The notes beneath the pieces are model-generated. The model worked only from the letters and a program-made list of their open reading frames with translations. It made no database searches and was not told the DNA's origin. Below are positions 24,461 through 35,000 of a stretch of 64,000 bases of DNA, in pieces. Location: the NCBI GenBank assembly GCA_032622095.1, contig CP136068.1:16783729-16847728 (forward strand). The letters run 5' to 3'. Position 1 is the first letter of the stretch, and every line of letters starts with the position of its first letter. The translations under genes were made by a program, and so were the position numbers. Source of the stretch: Siphonodentalium dalli (lineage: Eukaryota; Mollusca; Scaphopoda; Gadilida; Siphonodentaliidae).

Positions 24461-25058
24461 TCTCATATATATTTTGAAGACCTCTGTCTGTTTGTCTGTA
24501 TGTATGTTTGTCTGTCATTTATACAAATCTACGATTCTCGACCGACCGGGACGAAACTTGGTACGTGTGTGTAGTTTTACCAGGCGGTGGACGTTGTCGT
24601 ATTGGCGATCCCGTGCGGCGCCCGTGCAGCGCATGCGCAGACGAGATCTCGGAAACGGGTGGAGCTATCGACTTGAAATTTGGTATGTGAATGTATCTTG
24701 CCCCGGATACGAATTTTATCGGATCGCCGACCCCGTGCGACGCCAGATTCGCGCATGCGCAGACGAGATCTCGGAAACGGGTGGAGTTATCGACTTGAAA
24801 TTTGGTATGTGAATGTATCTTGCCCCGGATACGAATTTTATCGGGTCGCCGAGCCCGTGCGACGCCAGCTTCGCGCATGCTTCTCGGAAACGGGTGGAGC
24901 TATCGACTTGAAATTTGATATGTGAATGTATCTTGCCCCGGATACGAATTTTATCGCCAGCTTCGCGCATGCGCAGACCAGATCTCGGAAACGGGTGGAG
25001 CTATCGACTTGAAATTTGGTTTTTGAATAGCCCGGACAACGTCGGGCTCATCGGCTAG
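24461..25058 (+). mobile_element. Helitron-like element, type A, complete
   Basis: It starts TCTCATATATATTTTGAAG and ends with the same GCCCG-loop-CGGGC hairpin, 7-base spacer and CTAG at 25055-25058. The core has about three and a half 122-bp units. One unit carries a small internal deletion (near 24878, where GCATGC runs straight into TTCTCGG) and another is truncated near 24957. It abuts both neighbours directly. Confidence 0.87.
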
Positions 25059-25667
25059 TCTATTATATATTTTGGAAGATCTGTGTGTGTGTGGGTGTGT
25101 GTCTGTCTGTTATCGATGTACTCTAAAACGGCCGAGCCGATTTCGATGAAACTTGGTATGTGGGGGTATTTTCGGCCGGGGAGTGACATATGCCTATCAA
25201 TTTGCCCGTGCGACGTGACCTTGACCTTGAAATCGGGTCATTTCAATGTCAAACGCCCGAATATCACGGGATTTCGATGAAACTTGGTATGTGTGGGTAC
25301 TTTCGGCCGGGGAGTCTCATAAGCTATTCATTTGCCAGTTCGACATGACCTTGACCTTTAAATTGGGTCAATTCAAGGTCAAATCGGGAATTTTGATGGG
25401 ATTTAGACGAAATTTGATACGTGGGGTTACTTTTGTCCACTGAGTGTTTTGGGCGGGTCGAGTCGTGACCCCGACCTGACCTTGACCTTCAAAATGATCA
25501 ATTCGAGGTCAAATCGGGTAAAACCGGATGGATTTCGATGGGTACTTTTGTCGGGTACTTTGTCCGGGCAGTGTTTTGGACGGGTCAAATCGTGACCCCA
25601 CCTGACCTTGGCCTTCAAAATGGACAATTCAAGGTCAAAGCCCGGACGAAGTCGGGTCACCTTCTAG
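25059..25667 (+). mobile_element. Helitron-like element, type B, complete
   Basis: It starts TCTATTATATATTTTGGAAG after the CTAG of the previous element. It ends with CCCG-GACGAAGT-CGGG, spacer TCACCTT and CTAG at 25664-25667, followed by T. It contains four AGGTCA-type modules at about 25209, 25347, 25476 and 25601, plus two GATGAAACTTGGTATGTG motifs. It is the last member of the head-to-tail block. Confidence 0.87.
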
Positions 25668-26049
25668 TAGTTATATATTTGTGTCAAAATAATCACGAGC
25701 CAAACAGTACTTATGACAAATGACCGAGTGAAGATAACTCACCGGGCGACGACAATACACCGCGAATACACAATGTTATTGACATTCCCCGCAGTAATTC
25801 CATTACATTCACGCGCAAATATCGATTCCGCATTTTACATCGCCACTCAGATTACGTCATATTGGTAGACAATTACATTCGACTCCGATTCCGTGTTTTA
25901 ATTAGTTTACTCATATGAAGTCATATGAAGTCATATGGATATTTACGATGGAGATAGCCGACAACCGGTGGAGGTATTATTTAATTATTTATCGGCTTAT
26001 TTGTGACGCGATAGTTATGAGACTTGGATCATTGTGTTCATAATGCGGG
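25668..26049. other. Intron sequence, small ATATGAAGTC repeat
   Basis: AT-rich sequence. A 10-bp word TCATATGAAG is repeated at about 25912-25940. No exon is seen. Confidence 0.4.
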
Positions 26050-26290
26050 CGGTTTTCCGAAAGTGTTTCGTTGTATTCCTCAGGATAGCAATCCATTAAG
26101 CATATTTCAAGAAGTTTCTTGCAGTTGCTCATTGTTACCTCCGCAGCCCATTTAGTTATACCCGAGTTTGGTCAGTTGGACAATTTTTGTCATGCTAGTA
26201 TTATGTATGGAGGTGTGTTTTCAATCGATGCTGGTATTCTATCAAACGTCTGTAATTTTTGAGAAAAAGATCAAAATCTGTATCTATGCA
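26050..26290 (-). repeat. Left arm of a long inverted repeat
   Basis: Its reverse complement matches 27590-27790 in order, including CAGACGTTTGATAGA, CCAGCWTCGATTGAAAAC, AAACTCGG and TCCGCAGC-type words. The arms enclose about 1.3 kb with the zinc-finger fragment. The plan fits a decayed DNA transposon or an inverted duplication. Confidence 0.7.
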
Positions 26291-26550
26291 TTCTTGTTGA
26301 GCTTTATCATCAGCCTCTTCTCCCGTCATGCTCTCTTCGTTCATTAGTTGATCAACCGTATATGACGACTGACACTGACCACACTCCCACTCCTACTGCT
26401 TGCACGTCATTGCTGACGCATTTCAACATACTTTTGAATGTGTCTATCCCGTTGATATATTCAACAGCATCATTACAAAATGATTACCGCGCTATTACCG
26501 GCGACACTATAATCATCCGAATCTGGTAACGTTTCCCGTTCATCTTCGTC

Positions 26551-26727
26551 CTAATCTAGAACCGTTTCTAGGTCACACGGAGTATCTTCGTATTGTCCGA
26601 ATATATCGTTCTTCAACGGTGTTCCTGATATAACTCCGTGTTTACTTTTCTTATGCCTGTGTAGATTGTAGTTTGTTGATAAGATCTTTCCGCATACATG
26701 TAAATGGCACCATTGCTTTATCGCGAA
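26551..26727 (-). pseudogene. C2H2 zinc-finger fragment, probably from a mobile element
   Basis: An open minus-strand frame of 58 codons ends in TAG at 26551. It shows one C2H2-type finger: QWCHLHVCGKIL then TNYNLHRHKKSKH, with Cys-x4-Cys, 12 residues, His-x4-His and the conserved Leu before the first His. An acidic tail (QYEDTPCDLETVLD) follows. There is no start codon or splice context, and the flanking frames are broken. The neighbouring inverted arms contain a degenerate protein-like stretch (plus strand near 27425, GIDKFKSVLKRVNN), so this is best read as a piece of an element-encoded protein. It could also be a captured host exon. Confidence 0.5.
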
Positions 26728-27060
26728 TTATAGGATAAACTATCGCCCTTATACGAGCGAAAAGAAGAGAGAATATGGTGTGGTATACACTCGCCACGTT
26801 AAGAGTTTGTACGTTTATTTCTCTTTTAGAACTATTTGTCCTTAGCAGTCGCACGAGAACCGTTGGTTGGTGAACGAAAACGCGTTGGGAAAAAAATGCG
26901 CGCGCGGCTCACACCCCTCCACCCTTTTTTGGTTTTGGTTCGGGGTATTTCTTCTGTCTGGGTGATCATGCGTTCGGTGTTAGTAAAAACATCGTCGGTT
27001 CTTAGTAAAATTGTCCTTGATCCGTGCCCTTTCCATAGTTATTATATCCAGCTGATTGGC

Positions 27061-27372
27061 TTGGTGTAGGAGAAGATCTGGCCACAAATATTATTTACAA
27101 AGAAGAAATTTAGGGTAGGGGATTGCATGTTAGCAATATAGGAGAGAGTATAGTTAGCAATATATGCAAACGTAATAAATGAGATGGTCGATGAGCAAGT
27201 GAGATATATGGGAGAGGAAATGAGGGATAGAGGAGAGGGTATGTGAGCAAATGCGCGATAGAGCAGGGGGGGGAAAGAGCAAATGAGCAATATAAGGGAA
27301 CGAATGTTCAATATTTGAGGGGGTTGATGAACGAACGAGAAATATGGGCGAGTGGGAAGAGCAAATGGGCGA
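27061..27372. repeat. Purine-rich degenerate repeat (GAGCAAATGRGCRATA words)
   Basis: The plus strand is purine-rich, with recurrent GAGCAAATGMGCGATA, AGCAATATAGG and GGGAGAGG words at irregular ~20-30-bp spacing. The open minus-strand frame over it is a composition effect. Confidence 0.5.
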
Positions 27373-27419
27373 TAGGGTCGCTAGTAGTAGCCCGGTAATC
27401 GGCTGTAGTAATAAAGGTG

Positions 27420-27590
27420 TGGGATAGACAAATTCAAAAGTGTGTTGAAACGCGTCAACAATTGCGCGGAAACAGTGGGAGTGTGGTCACATACGGTTGA
27501 CAAACTAACAAATGAAGAGAGCATGCCGCAAGAGTCGGCTGCGGAAAACGCCCAACTAGAATGCATCGACGCACATTTGATCTCATTCTA
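27420..27590 (+). pseudogene. Degenerate element-encoded protein fragment
   Basis: The plus frame reads GIDKFKSVLKRVNN, then ETVGVWSHTVDKLTNEES and ECIDAHLISF before a stop. The inverted copy on the minus strand near 26.28-26.45 kb reads NGIDTFKSMLKCVSND and GVWSVSV with frame breaks. Conservation of the peptide in two diverged copies argues it was once coding. The family is not recognised. Confidence 0.4.
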
Positions 27591-27875
27591 AAACAATACA
27601 GACGTTTGATAGACTACCAGCTTCGATTGAAAACATCCCCGTACATAATAGTGTAATTAAAAAATGGTCCATGTGACCAAACTCGGAACAAATAAGTGAG
27701 CTGCGGAGGAAGCAATGATCAAATTCAAGAAAGTCCTTGAAATAAGTTTAAAGGGTCAAGATTAGGACATCAACGATGATTAGATTTCAATAAACTTCAT
27801 CAAATGTTATTGTTGTCTTTGTAATATCTTCATATTTTGAGAGTGAGTGGATTATTGGTAACTGGAGAGCAAGAA
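27590..27875 (+). repeat. Right arm of the long inverted repeat and element end
   Basis: The inner part mirrors 26050-26290. The outer part (27745-27875) mirrors 20500-20665. It contains TTTAAAGGGTCAAGATTAGG and TTTCAATAAACTTCATCAAA. Confidence 0.65.
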
Positions 27876-27899
27876 ACGATGCGTATGGATGCGGGTCAT

Positions 27900-28190
27900 T
27901 AGGTGCATTGTCTAATTCGTAAATATTTGAAGTTGAATTTTTTTTCTATTTCTCTAAAAAAAAAATTGATGTTTTTGAAAAATGCGAGTACATTGTGCCC
28001 CTTTACAATTCCTACTGTTCATCGAGGTCATCACGTAATATACCCGACATGGCAGCCAATACATATACGGTTATCCACCTATTACGAACATACACCATTA
28101 GTGGGGAGTGACATTTTCGAGTGTTCATTGAGGTCATCACGTAATATACACCCGTATTATGTGTACGGCAACTTCACGGGTGGGTAATAT
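27900..28190. other. Short direct repeat, no gene
   Basis: A ~26-bp word beginning TGTTCAT and continuing GAGGTCATCACGTAATATA occurs at about 28017 and 28122, 105 bp apart. Surrounding sequence is unremarkable. Confidence 0.5.
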
Positions 28191-28228
28191 CCGTGAAGCT
28201 ATTAATGCTTGAGGCGCCACCAAAGCCG

Positions 28229-28380
28229 CATGATATCGTCATGACTATTATGGACTATGCTGATGTCCTCTGGAACTCCACATCAGCGAATATTATTTCC
28301 AAATTAGATCGAATACAAGAGGGCGCTTGCCTTATCACCGCTGGTCTCACGTGGTCGGTCCCCCACGAAGCTAATATTAA
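28229..28380 (+). pseudogene. LINE reverse-transcriptase C-terminal remnant
   Basis: The frame reads TIMDYADVLWNSTSANI then SKLDRIQEGACLIT. This matches the pattern just past the RT catalytic domain of CR1/Jockey-type non-LTR elements (I-x-DY-x-DVVW, then L-x-x-LQ-x-RAAR). No other RT motif is seen on either side, so it is a short remnant of a truncated insertion. Confidence 0.6.
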
Positions 28381-28399
28381 TATATATATTAAATATGTG

Positions 28400-28860
28400 T
28401 CGATATTGCACATAAACATTTTTGTATAATCCATATTTTGTGTGTCAAAGTATGTGGGGGGAGAGGCCTACAGTAAGTACTATAACGTGTGTTCAAACCT
28501 GTTGCGATGTTAAATTGCAATACAATATGTTTACTTTAACCAACCGTGACCTCAAACAAAAATAGTAAGGTGAAGGAGAAGATCTTTCGATCTTTTCGAG
28601 CACACTGGGCGCTTTCGAACGCATCGCATCCATTCTCTTTTACTCTATGTTGCTGCTCTTGGGGAGATTTGGGGCCGCTGTTTAAAAACTGCGTTCTTAA
28701 AAATAACTTATATTCGAACTGGGATAGGCTTCTGCGTGTGTGTGTTGATATTTACTGGTTTGTTGTGTGATTGACCGACAGAGTGTCGATATATGGTAAA
28801 CTTGGTGTTCCATCGGATCGGACCCATTCCATCGGATTGGATGCGTTCCACATAAAACGC
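28400..28860. other. Intron sequence, nothing recognised
   Basis: AT-rich sequence between the LINE remnant and the TTAA-flanked MITE. The short open frames here have no supporting signal. Confidence 0.4.
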
Positions 28861-29219
28861 TTAACCCTTTACCCAACAGAACGGCCATGTGCCAATGCAT
28901 TCTCTTGTATATGCGAGTCGACCATAGCTTAACACATTAAAAATTATAAAATTGTTAAAAAAAATGGTAACAAGTGTTAAAAAAAGATTTGTTTTAGGCC
29001 AATGCATTCTCTTATATATGCGAGGCGACCTATGGTCAACTCGCATATATAAGAGAATGCATTGGCACAGGGCATAACTGTAACCATCACAATGTGGTCA
29101 AGGAGCCAATTCCAATGATATCCATATTTGTATGGTTTTATTGAGACAGACCAAAGATAATTTAGGCTGTTGCAGCTTTATTTGGCCGGTTTTGGCCGCT
29201 TTGTTGGGTAAAGGTTTAA
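28861..29219. mobile_element. TTAA-flanked MITE, piggyBac-like
   Basis: The element begins TTAACCCTTTACCCAACAG and ends TGTTGGGTAAAGGTTTAA, giving TTAA at both edges and ~14-bp terminal inverted repeats (CCYTTTACCCAACA). The similarity extends inward as CGGCC. TTAA target sites and CCY starts are features of the piggyBac superfamily. There is no transposase. Inside are a partial and a complete copy of a second hairpin (28997-29066). It sits in the intron just 3' of the V-like exon. Confidence 0.75.
28997..29066. repeat. Perfect-arm hairpin (GCCAATGCATTCTCTTATAT)
   Basis: Arms GCCAATGCATTCTCTTATAT plus ATGCGAG mirror each other around GACCTATGGTC-like bases. A single-arm copy lies at 28889-28926. 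A full copy in opposite orientation lies at 63296-63363. Confidence 0.85.
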
Positions 29220-29355
29220 AAGAACAAGTCAATGAGCATTATATCGTTTAAAAGCTATACAGTTAAGTTATTGCTAAAAAATCCACATGACACCTTCAGC
29301 AGACAAGTCATAATAATCCTTTGCAATTTAACGACATATATCATATAATACTTAC
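29220..29355. other. Intron between V-like exon and MITE
   Basis: The donor of the V-like exon (TTAG|GTAAGTATT) lies at its high-coordinate end. Nothing else is recognised. Confidence 0.5.
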
Positions 29356-29834
29356 CTAATACAATTAATGTCCTCTCAAAATTGTAAAATTCATGAGTAT
29401 CACCACCATAAGCCCCATAGTTCTTTGCATCAGACAGCTGCACATTCAGTAGTTTGAATTCTATGTTACCTTGTTGTGCATTGCCAGTGTATTGAATTCG
29501 ATTCTCATAACCGGTGTCCTCCAGCACAATATCTGGGTTCCCACTCATTATATCCATCACAGAAGTTTGATATGGATCTGAGGCTCCTGTAGCTCTGGGT
29601 GCATCAGCAGTTCTGGCTCCCACGGTTACTTGTGTTCTAGCGACATAACCATGTGTGGTGATAACTACGGAGCAGTCGGTTGTTTTCTGACAATAAAGAG
29701 GTCTGACCACTGCACCATGACAGTCTGGAATGCACGCAGGTAATTCATAGTTATTATCAACAGTTCTCTTAATAATATCTAACTGAGAAATATTGTCTGG
29801 CAAAACAACATAATCACATAGTATTTCGTCAATT
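29356..29834 (-). CDS. V-like Ig domain exon (first firm exon), receptor gene B
   Basis: The acceptor ATATTTGCAG at 29835 (phase 2) and the donor GTATTAG|GTAAGT (phase 1) bound a 479-nt exon with one open frame of 159 full codons. The C-terminal part follows the Ig E-F-G plan: GNIEFKLLNVQLSDAKNYG, then FERTLIVLG, with Tyr-Gly-Ala-Tyr where Y-x-C is usual. The N-terminal part is Cys-rich (ILCDYVV, LPACIPDCHG, PLYCQKTTDC). It may be the end of a preceding domain split by the phase-2 intron. The missing upstream exon must run from phase 1 to phase 2 if it follows a phase-1 signal exon. The donor joins in frame to the Ig exon at 18271-18576. Confidence 0.8.
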
Positions 29835-30586
29835 CTGCAAATATGAAACGCGATCTGCTATATGTTGAAGACCCCAAGCTGGCGTGCAAAGACTTAGATA
29901 GACAATGGTCCGGGGATGTTCTCCACATTTAGCTGTTCCAAAATACGTATTAGTCGTCAGAAATAAGGCATATAATATGCATAGTATCACGTGTGGGTAT
30001 ACTAGCAGTATGGAAAACATTGACAACAACTGGCTGAAAAATAACAAACTGGTATGAGATAGCACCACAGCAATGTATAACAACATAACATGTTCTCTCG
30101 AAAATCCGCTTAAACCTGCTTAATATAATAGGAGTCGATAATTTGGTCAATAATCTGCTTAGAATCGCCTCATTTTGAAATTATTTTAGTCACATTATCG
30201 ACTTGTAATGACTTCACTATATGTTCATTAGGTGCTGACAATGACACAATTTAACCAACTCACGATTTATCAGTTGTGCGCTCTTTAAAATGTGATTTCA
30301 CTGTGACCGCGCCATAAAAGGGAATGCCGGATATGAGTCAAATATCCTCTTATTTCAGAAAACAAGAAATCCAATATGAACCTATTTGCACGATTGTGTG
30401 CGTACATGCGCGAGGATATGTTGAAACAACTCGTGCAGGTATACATCGGAAAATATGAAAATCATATGCAGACTACATTTTGTTTAACTTATTACATGAG
30501 TGATATTTATTGACAAATCACTTGAACATTTTTTTTAACATAAAACTAATTCAACAGGCGATAGTTTTCTTTGGTATAACCGTCGA
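29835..30586. other. Intron with dispersed repeat
   Basis: Contains the repeat at 30108-30310 (listed separately) and no recognised exon. Confidence 0.4.
30108..30310 (-). repeat. Dispersed repeat, partner of 18895-19130
   Basis: The reverse complement carries AAAGAGCGCACAACTG, TCGATAATGTGACTAAAA, AAAATGAGGCGATTCTAAGC and AGATTATTGACC in the order seen at 18895-19130. Confidence 0.6.
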
Positions 30587-32041
30587 TCTATATTAATCAA
30601 ACTCAATGTTTGTGTGTATGTTTGTTTGTCTGTTTGTATGTCCGGCTGTGGGCGACCAAACGTCTGGGTCATCTGATCCTCGAACATTTATTCACGGTGG
30701 TAAATTGACCCGAGGAGTGTTAAGTGCCGTTGACATCAGATTTATCAAATTGGCACTAATAAACAATTTAAATTAATTAATCATATGCCCATAACTGTTG
30801 GACCATGGTCGCTGAAAATTGGTACGCAGTAGTTAATTAACCCGGGAGTACCATTTTATACATGTAGATGCCGTTGACCATAAAGGGGAAAATTATATTA
30901 TCATATATGAGCAAAAAAGAGCAATCAAGAGTGTTCCTTATCAGGTTAGGCGACATGTGGCAAATGTTGAACTCATGGGTCACGCGACTATCGGAGCCTT
31001 TTATCTCAGATGACTTACATTGAAACTAATGAATTATATTATCAGATGGATGACCATGAAGAGCATTTATTATCAGCTCAGAAGATGTGTGTAATAATTG
31101 GAACACAGGGGTAGTTTGGCACGGGAATGTCATGGGGTAGGTACCGTTAACATGCGATGACTTAAAGTTTCACAAATAATGAGCAATGAAGAGCGTTTTT
31201 TATCGACTATCAGCTTAAAAGATACACCCAAACAAAATGGGATGAAAACAACTAAAGTTTAATCAGACTTTAATCCAACTATTAGCCAACCGAATCCGAC
31301 TAAACGTTTAGGTAGAGATGTTAACTAAACTAGTTAGAAAAAGTAACCAAACTTTAGATGATGGTAACCCAACTTCGTAACCAAACTTTGGGTTGAATTA
31401 ATTACACATTGTGTTTGAAGAAACGAAACATGTGGTTAGAGACACCATATGTCAAAATATAATTATGTTTCCACCTCAATGGATGAGTTGTGACCATATA
31501 GTCTCATATTCTTATTGCATTAAAACAGACTTAGAACGCAGTATGCAATATTAAAGTCCGAAACGAGGTTTAACATATAATGACTTCCTTTGCGGGGATA
31601 AATTAACATTATAGAAAATAATTTTTGAACCAAAGACACATGCTATAAATTATGCTACAACTATAGAATTCCGACATAACAGATGCCTTCGCCATTCATT
31701 TATTTGAGTTTCATACCAGTACAGTGAAGAAAGTATGACAGAGAGCTAACATCCAGCAAATCTGTATCAAGGGGCGCAACTAAAAACCAGTGATTATTAA
31801 CTAAACTAACCTAACCCAACAAAAGAAAAAAACTTCTAGAGTTTGACCCAATCGTTAACCTATCTTTGGATAACCCAACAATTTTGACTAAACAATATTT
31901 TGGGTGTAGATGCAACTTAATGCGGAGAGTCTCGCGCAATTGCTGATGTTTACATCGCTTCACTAATAACTAATTTAAATAGGCAATAATAATACATTTT
32001 TGATCAGTTCTTACACGAGCAATGCCGAGGATCCCAGCTAG
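30587..32041 (+). mobile_element. Helitron-like non-autonomous element, type C, nearly complete
   Basis: It starts TCTATATTAATCAAACTC after a host A and has an early TTTGTTTGTCTGTTTGTATG stretch. It ends GATCCCAGCTAG followed by T. The 3' stem is degenerate here (ACACGAGCAATGCCGAGG) compared with the 15.4-kb copy. Internal units carry GTTGACATCAGA or TCTCAGATGACTTA, AATGAGCAATGAAGAGCG and TTATCAGCTCAGAAG, also found at 14.6-15.4 kb. A CCAACTTTAG-rich stretch at about 31240-31400 is additional. It has no coding capacity. Confidence 0.75.
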
Positions 32042-35000
32042 TAATGCATATAAGAACAAAATATATATATTTCTTCTTAGTGGTTACATTTTACAGACTT
32101 ATTGCTCAGCGCATTTCCACACTGAGTGCAGTGGGTCCCTAGCTGTAACGTTTTATTTATAAAACCTTAATATTTATAGAAATCTTTCTGACTGATATTA
32201 TGAGTATTTTAAATGTCCACCCCCCCCCCTGATTGTGATTAGAATATTGTTTGGCAGATGATCTATTCTCACAAATATGGAGAATTACAAAGAGTTATAT
32301 ACAGAAAACAAATTAAAATAGGATGTTAGTGTATGTATATGTTATATAAATATTTCCGGTGCAATTTGGAAATATTTCACCCATCACCGGTTAATTGTTA
32401 GATCTCGCTTGCGGTACAGACATGTCATGTACGTTTCCATCTAACCAAAATAAAACAGAAGCACATGTAAGCGGAATGTCGCCGATTCTATGGACAGTGA
32501 ACCTGTAAACTGTAATTACGAATATTGTCAATTGTCGCAACGGTAGATAAATATTACTATCATTACTGATCAGAACTATGAACTGCTGAAGTTCGACTTT
32601 ACACTGGAAATGTTCGGATGATGTTCTCAAAAAATAACCTAGGTTCGCCTATTGTGTTTATCACCTGAACATGCGCCCCAAATTACTGAGTTGGAATATC
32701 ACATGCAACATCAACATAACCTTCAATTTCAGCGATGTAATGGTCAATTTTAAATTACTGATTATATCGCCGGATAGATCTATAGATACTAATTAAAGTT
32801 ACTTAGTAAATCTAGTGGGGTGGGTGGGGTTGGTGGAGTGGGATGGATGCTGGTTTATTTTAACTAATGTTCAGGCTTGTTCGGCACATAATTGAGTTTA
32901 GTTTCTACCTATATATTCCCACTGCGATATGACACATTTTGAATGAGCACTATAATTTATATCGCTGTACATATTTCGCCAGCAGATCACGAGAACATTG
33001 TCGTGTCTGTGATGTGCAATGTGTCTGATATTATGCATATTCAAATGGGAGTGCAATATCCTACATCACACGGAGTGAATTATAGTGTATAGTTATGAAT
33101 ATTCAAATCAGGCAATGTCAAAGGGATGTCAGTACATATTGGGTCTGAACATCTTGCAGGGAGTGTGATATTGGACATCTGGCATTTCGGACAGATGGGA
33201 AACTTGATGTACCAGCTGTAAAAGTTAAAATACAATGGGTGCAAATGGAATTTGTCTGAATTGCTATTTGATTTCCTTTCAAGGGAAGGGTGCAATTTGA
33301 AATTCCATGTCTCGGCTGACTACACATATATCGGCCTTCTTTATTTCCCACGGTTATGGCAGGGATCGCAGCTTAAAATAGTTTCATTGAATATATGTAG
33401 CAAACTTCAATTGAACACACTTGCATGTTCTGCATTGGTTTAGAGCTATATATGTAAAATAAGTATCAAATAAACATTTTGAATCTGAGATACCAGGTAT
33501 TACTATCTTCGGTCACTTTGAAAAATGTTATTGGTAAAGGTGACAGGAAGAATGTTTCAGAACATTTCAACCTTGTTTTTTTTTCTTTAAACACTTTCAA
33601 GTTAAGCAAGTATAATACCAGCTGATTGTCTTGTGTTTTTGGGAAAAGTTCTTCAAACGTGTCTTCAAACATAATGTCATGGGAATGTGTGTTTTTGTTG
33701 CTGGAGTCTTACATGAAAGATGAATAGGCCACCTGTAATTGTCACATGGGAATTTAAAATTGCTATTGCCCCAATCCCATGTTGAGCTTATTGACGAAAA
33801 CTCATACACGACAATAACGCAGCTAAATTATTGCTCAACCCGTACACCAAAATCGTGAAACAGTCTGTGTCGGGTATTGATGTCAGCAATGCACCGATCT
33901 AAGATCACAATTAAGAATCGCATATGGCCAAATTCCTAACATTTGGAGAACTCCGGTGAATTTGCTGTTCGATATAAATAAATCTCATCATTACATATCA
34001 TTATAATTTCCAATTATTCAGAAAATTGAGAAACAATACAGTAACCTGCGTTCATACTGAAGTTTAGATTGAAGTTCGTTCATACTTATAAAATCCGCTC
34101 ACCGTCAGCGGTCCAAGTCTGTCAACCGCTCATTGAAAACTAACTATAGGTATTTATTTGGTCTTACATGGTGTAGACGAGGAATATTCGTCAAATTCAT
34201 CAACACAATCATTGTCAATTATTCAGGCGTAAAGAGAGGACCATACAATCAAATTGCTCCTTTATTCGCTGTCGTCCTGAATTATGTTAATCAACTCTGA
34301 TGTCAATTAGTCTAAGTAGCCACATATAATGGTCCTCCTTACTTTTTGCGTAAAGTTATGCTTATTTGATCCAATTTTAAATAATTTGTCATGGTTCATA
34401 CGACACTATGACCGGCAGATTATATTTTAGTTGCCAGTTGATTATCTAACATGTTTAATAACCCAGTGGGTTAAATTTGCTACCTTTTCAGAACAGTGAA
34501 CAATAAATTTGTGAAAAATCGAGTGTTTACCAAATTTGGTTGCCATTATCGATTCTTTTCTCAGTGTAACATTTAAGACAGTTTAAACAGGAAGCACCTT
34601 TGATGTCAAGGATTGTTTCTCTTTTCTAGTAAACATATAATCCAAGTCGGAAGAGTAAAAAATATTAGATTTTCACAGAAATGTTATTGATTACAATAGT
34701 TAGAACTAACCATGGTGCATACAAAAGTCAAGATTAAATATAAAGTGGGCATATTAGCTAAAAACAGTCATCAACCACAACCTGTAAGTTGTAAGAAATG
34801 TAAAGCATGCTGCGGCAATATCTACCACTTTTAATATTTTGGCTGCCATTTGGGAGGCCATTTTGAGCCAAGTTGATGATTGGTTTTATTTAGATGGAAT
34901 ATTCATAGGCAATCGTATACTTCACTTATATCGCTAGGAGCCGATAATTACCTGTTGAAATATGACTAGAATCCCAATGGCGATTATATTGTAAAATGGT

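Larger units (their letters stand above)
18577..29355. other. Long intron filled with transposable elements
   Basis: The 10.8-kb gap between Ig exons 1 and 2 holds the dispersed repeats, Helitron-like block, inverted element and MITE listed separately. The remainder (about 19.2-20.05 kb and 21.6-22.5 kb) is AT-rich with no recognised exon. A ~22-bp word ending CCGTTCCAACACATCTTGC is duplicated at about 22219 and 22245. Confidence 0.6.

Noticed and set aside
20714-24970. Long Arg/Ala-rich frames on both strands in the Helitron block
   Set aside because: They follow a 122-bp tandem unit that shifts frame every copy and are open on both strands, so they are repeat by-products.
33080-33809. Overlapping minus frames as receptor exons
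   Set aside because: One has a possible donor (TTTCAT|GTAAGA), but there is no acceptor of matching phase and no domain.
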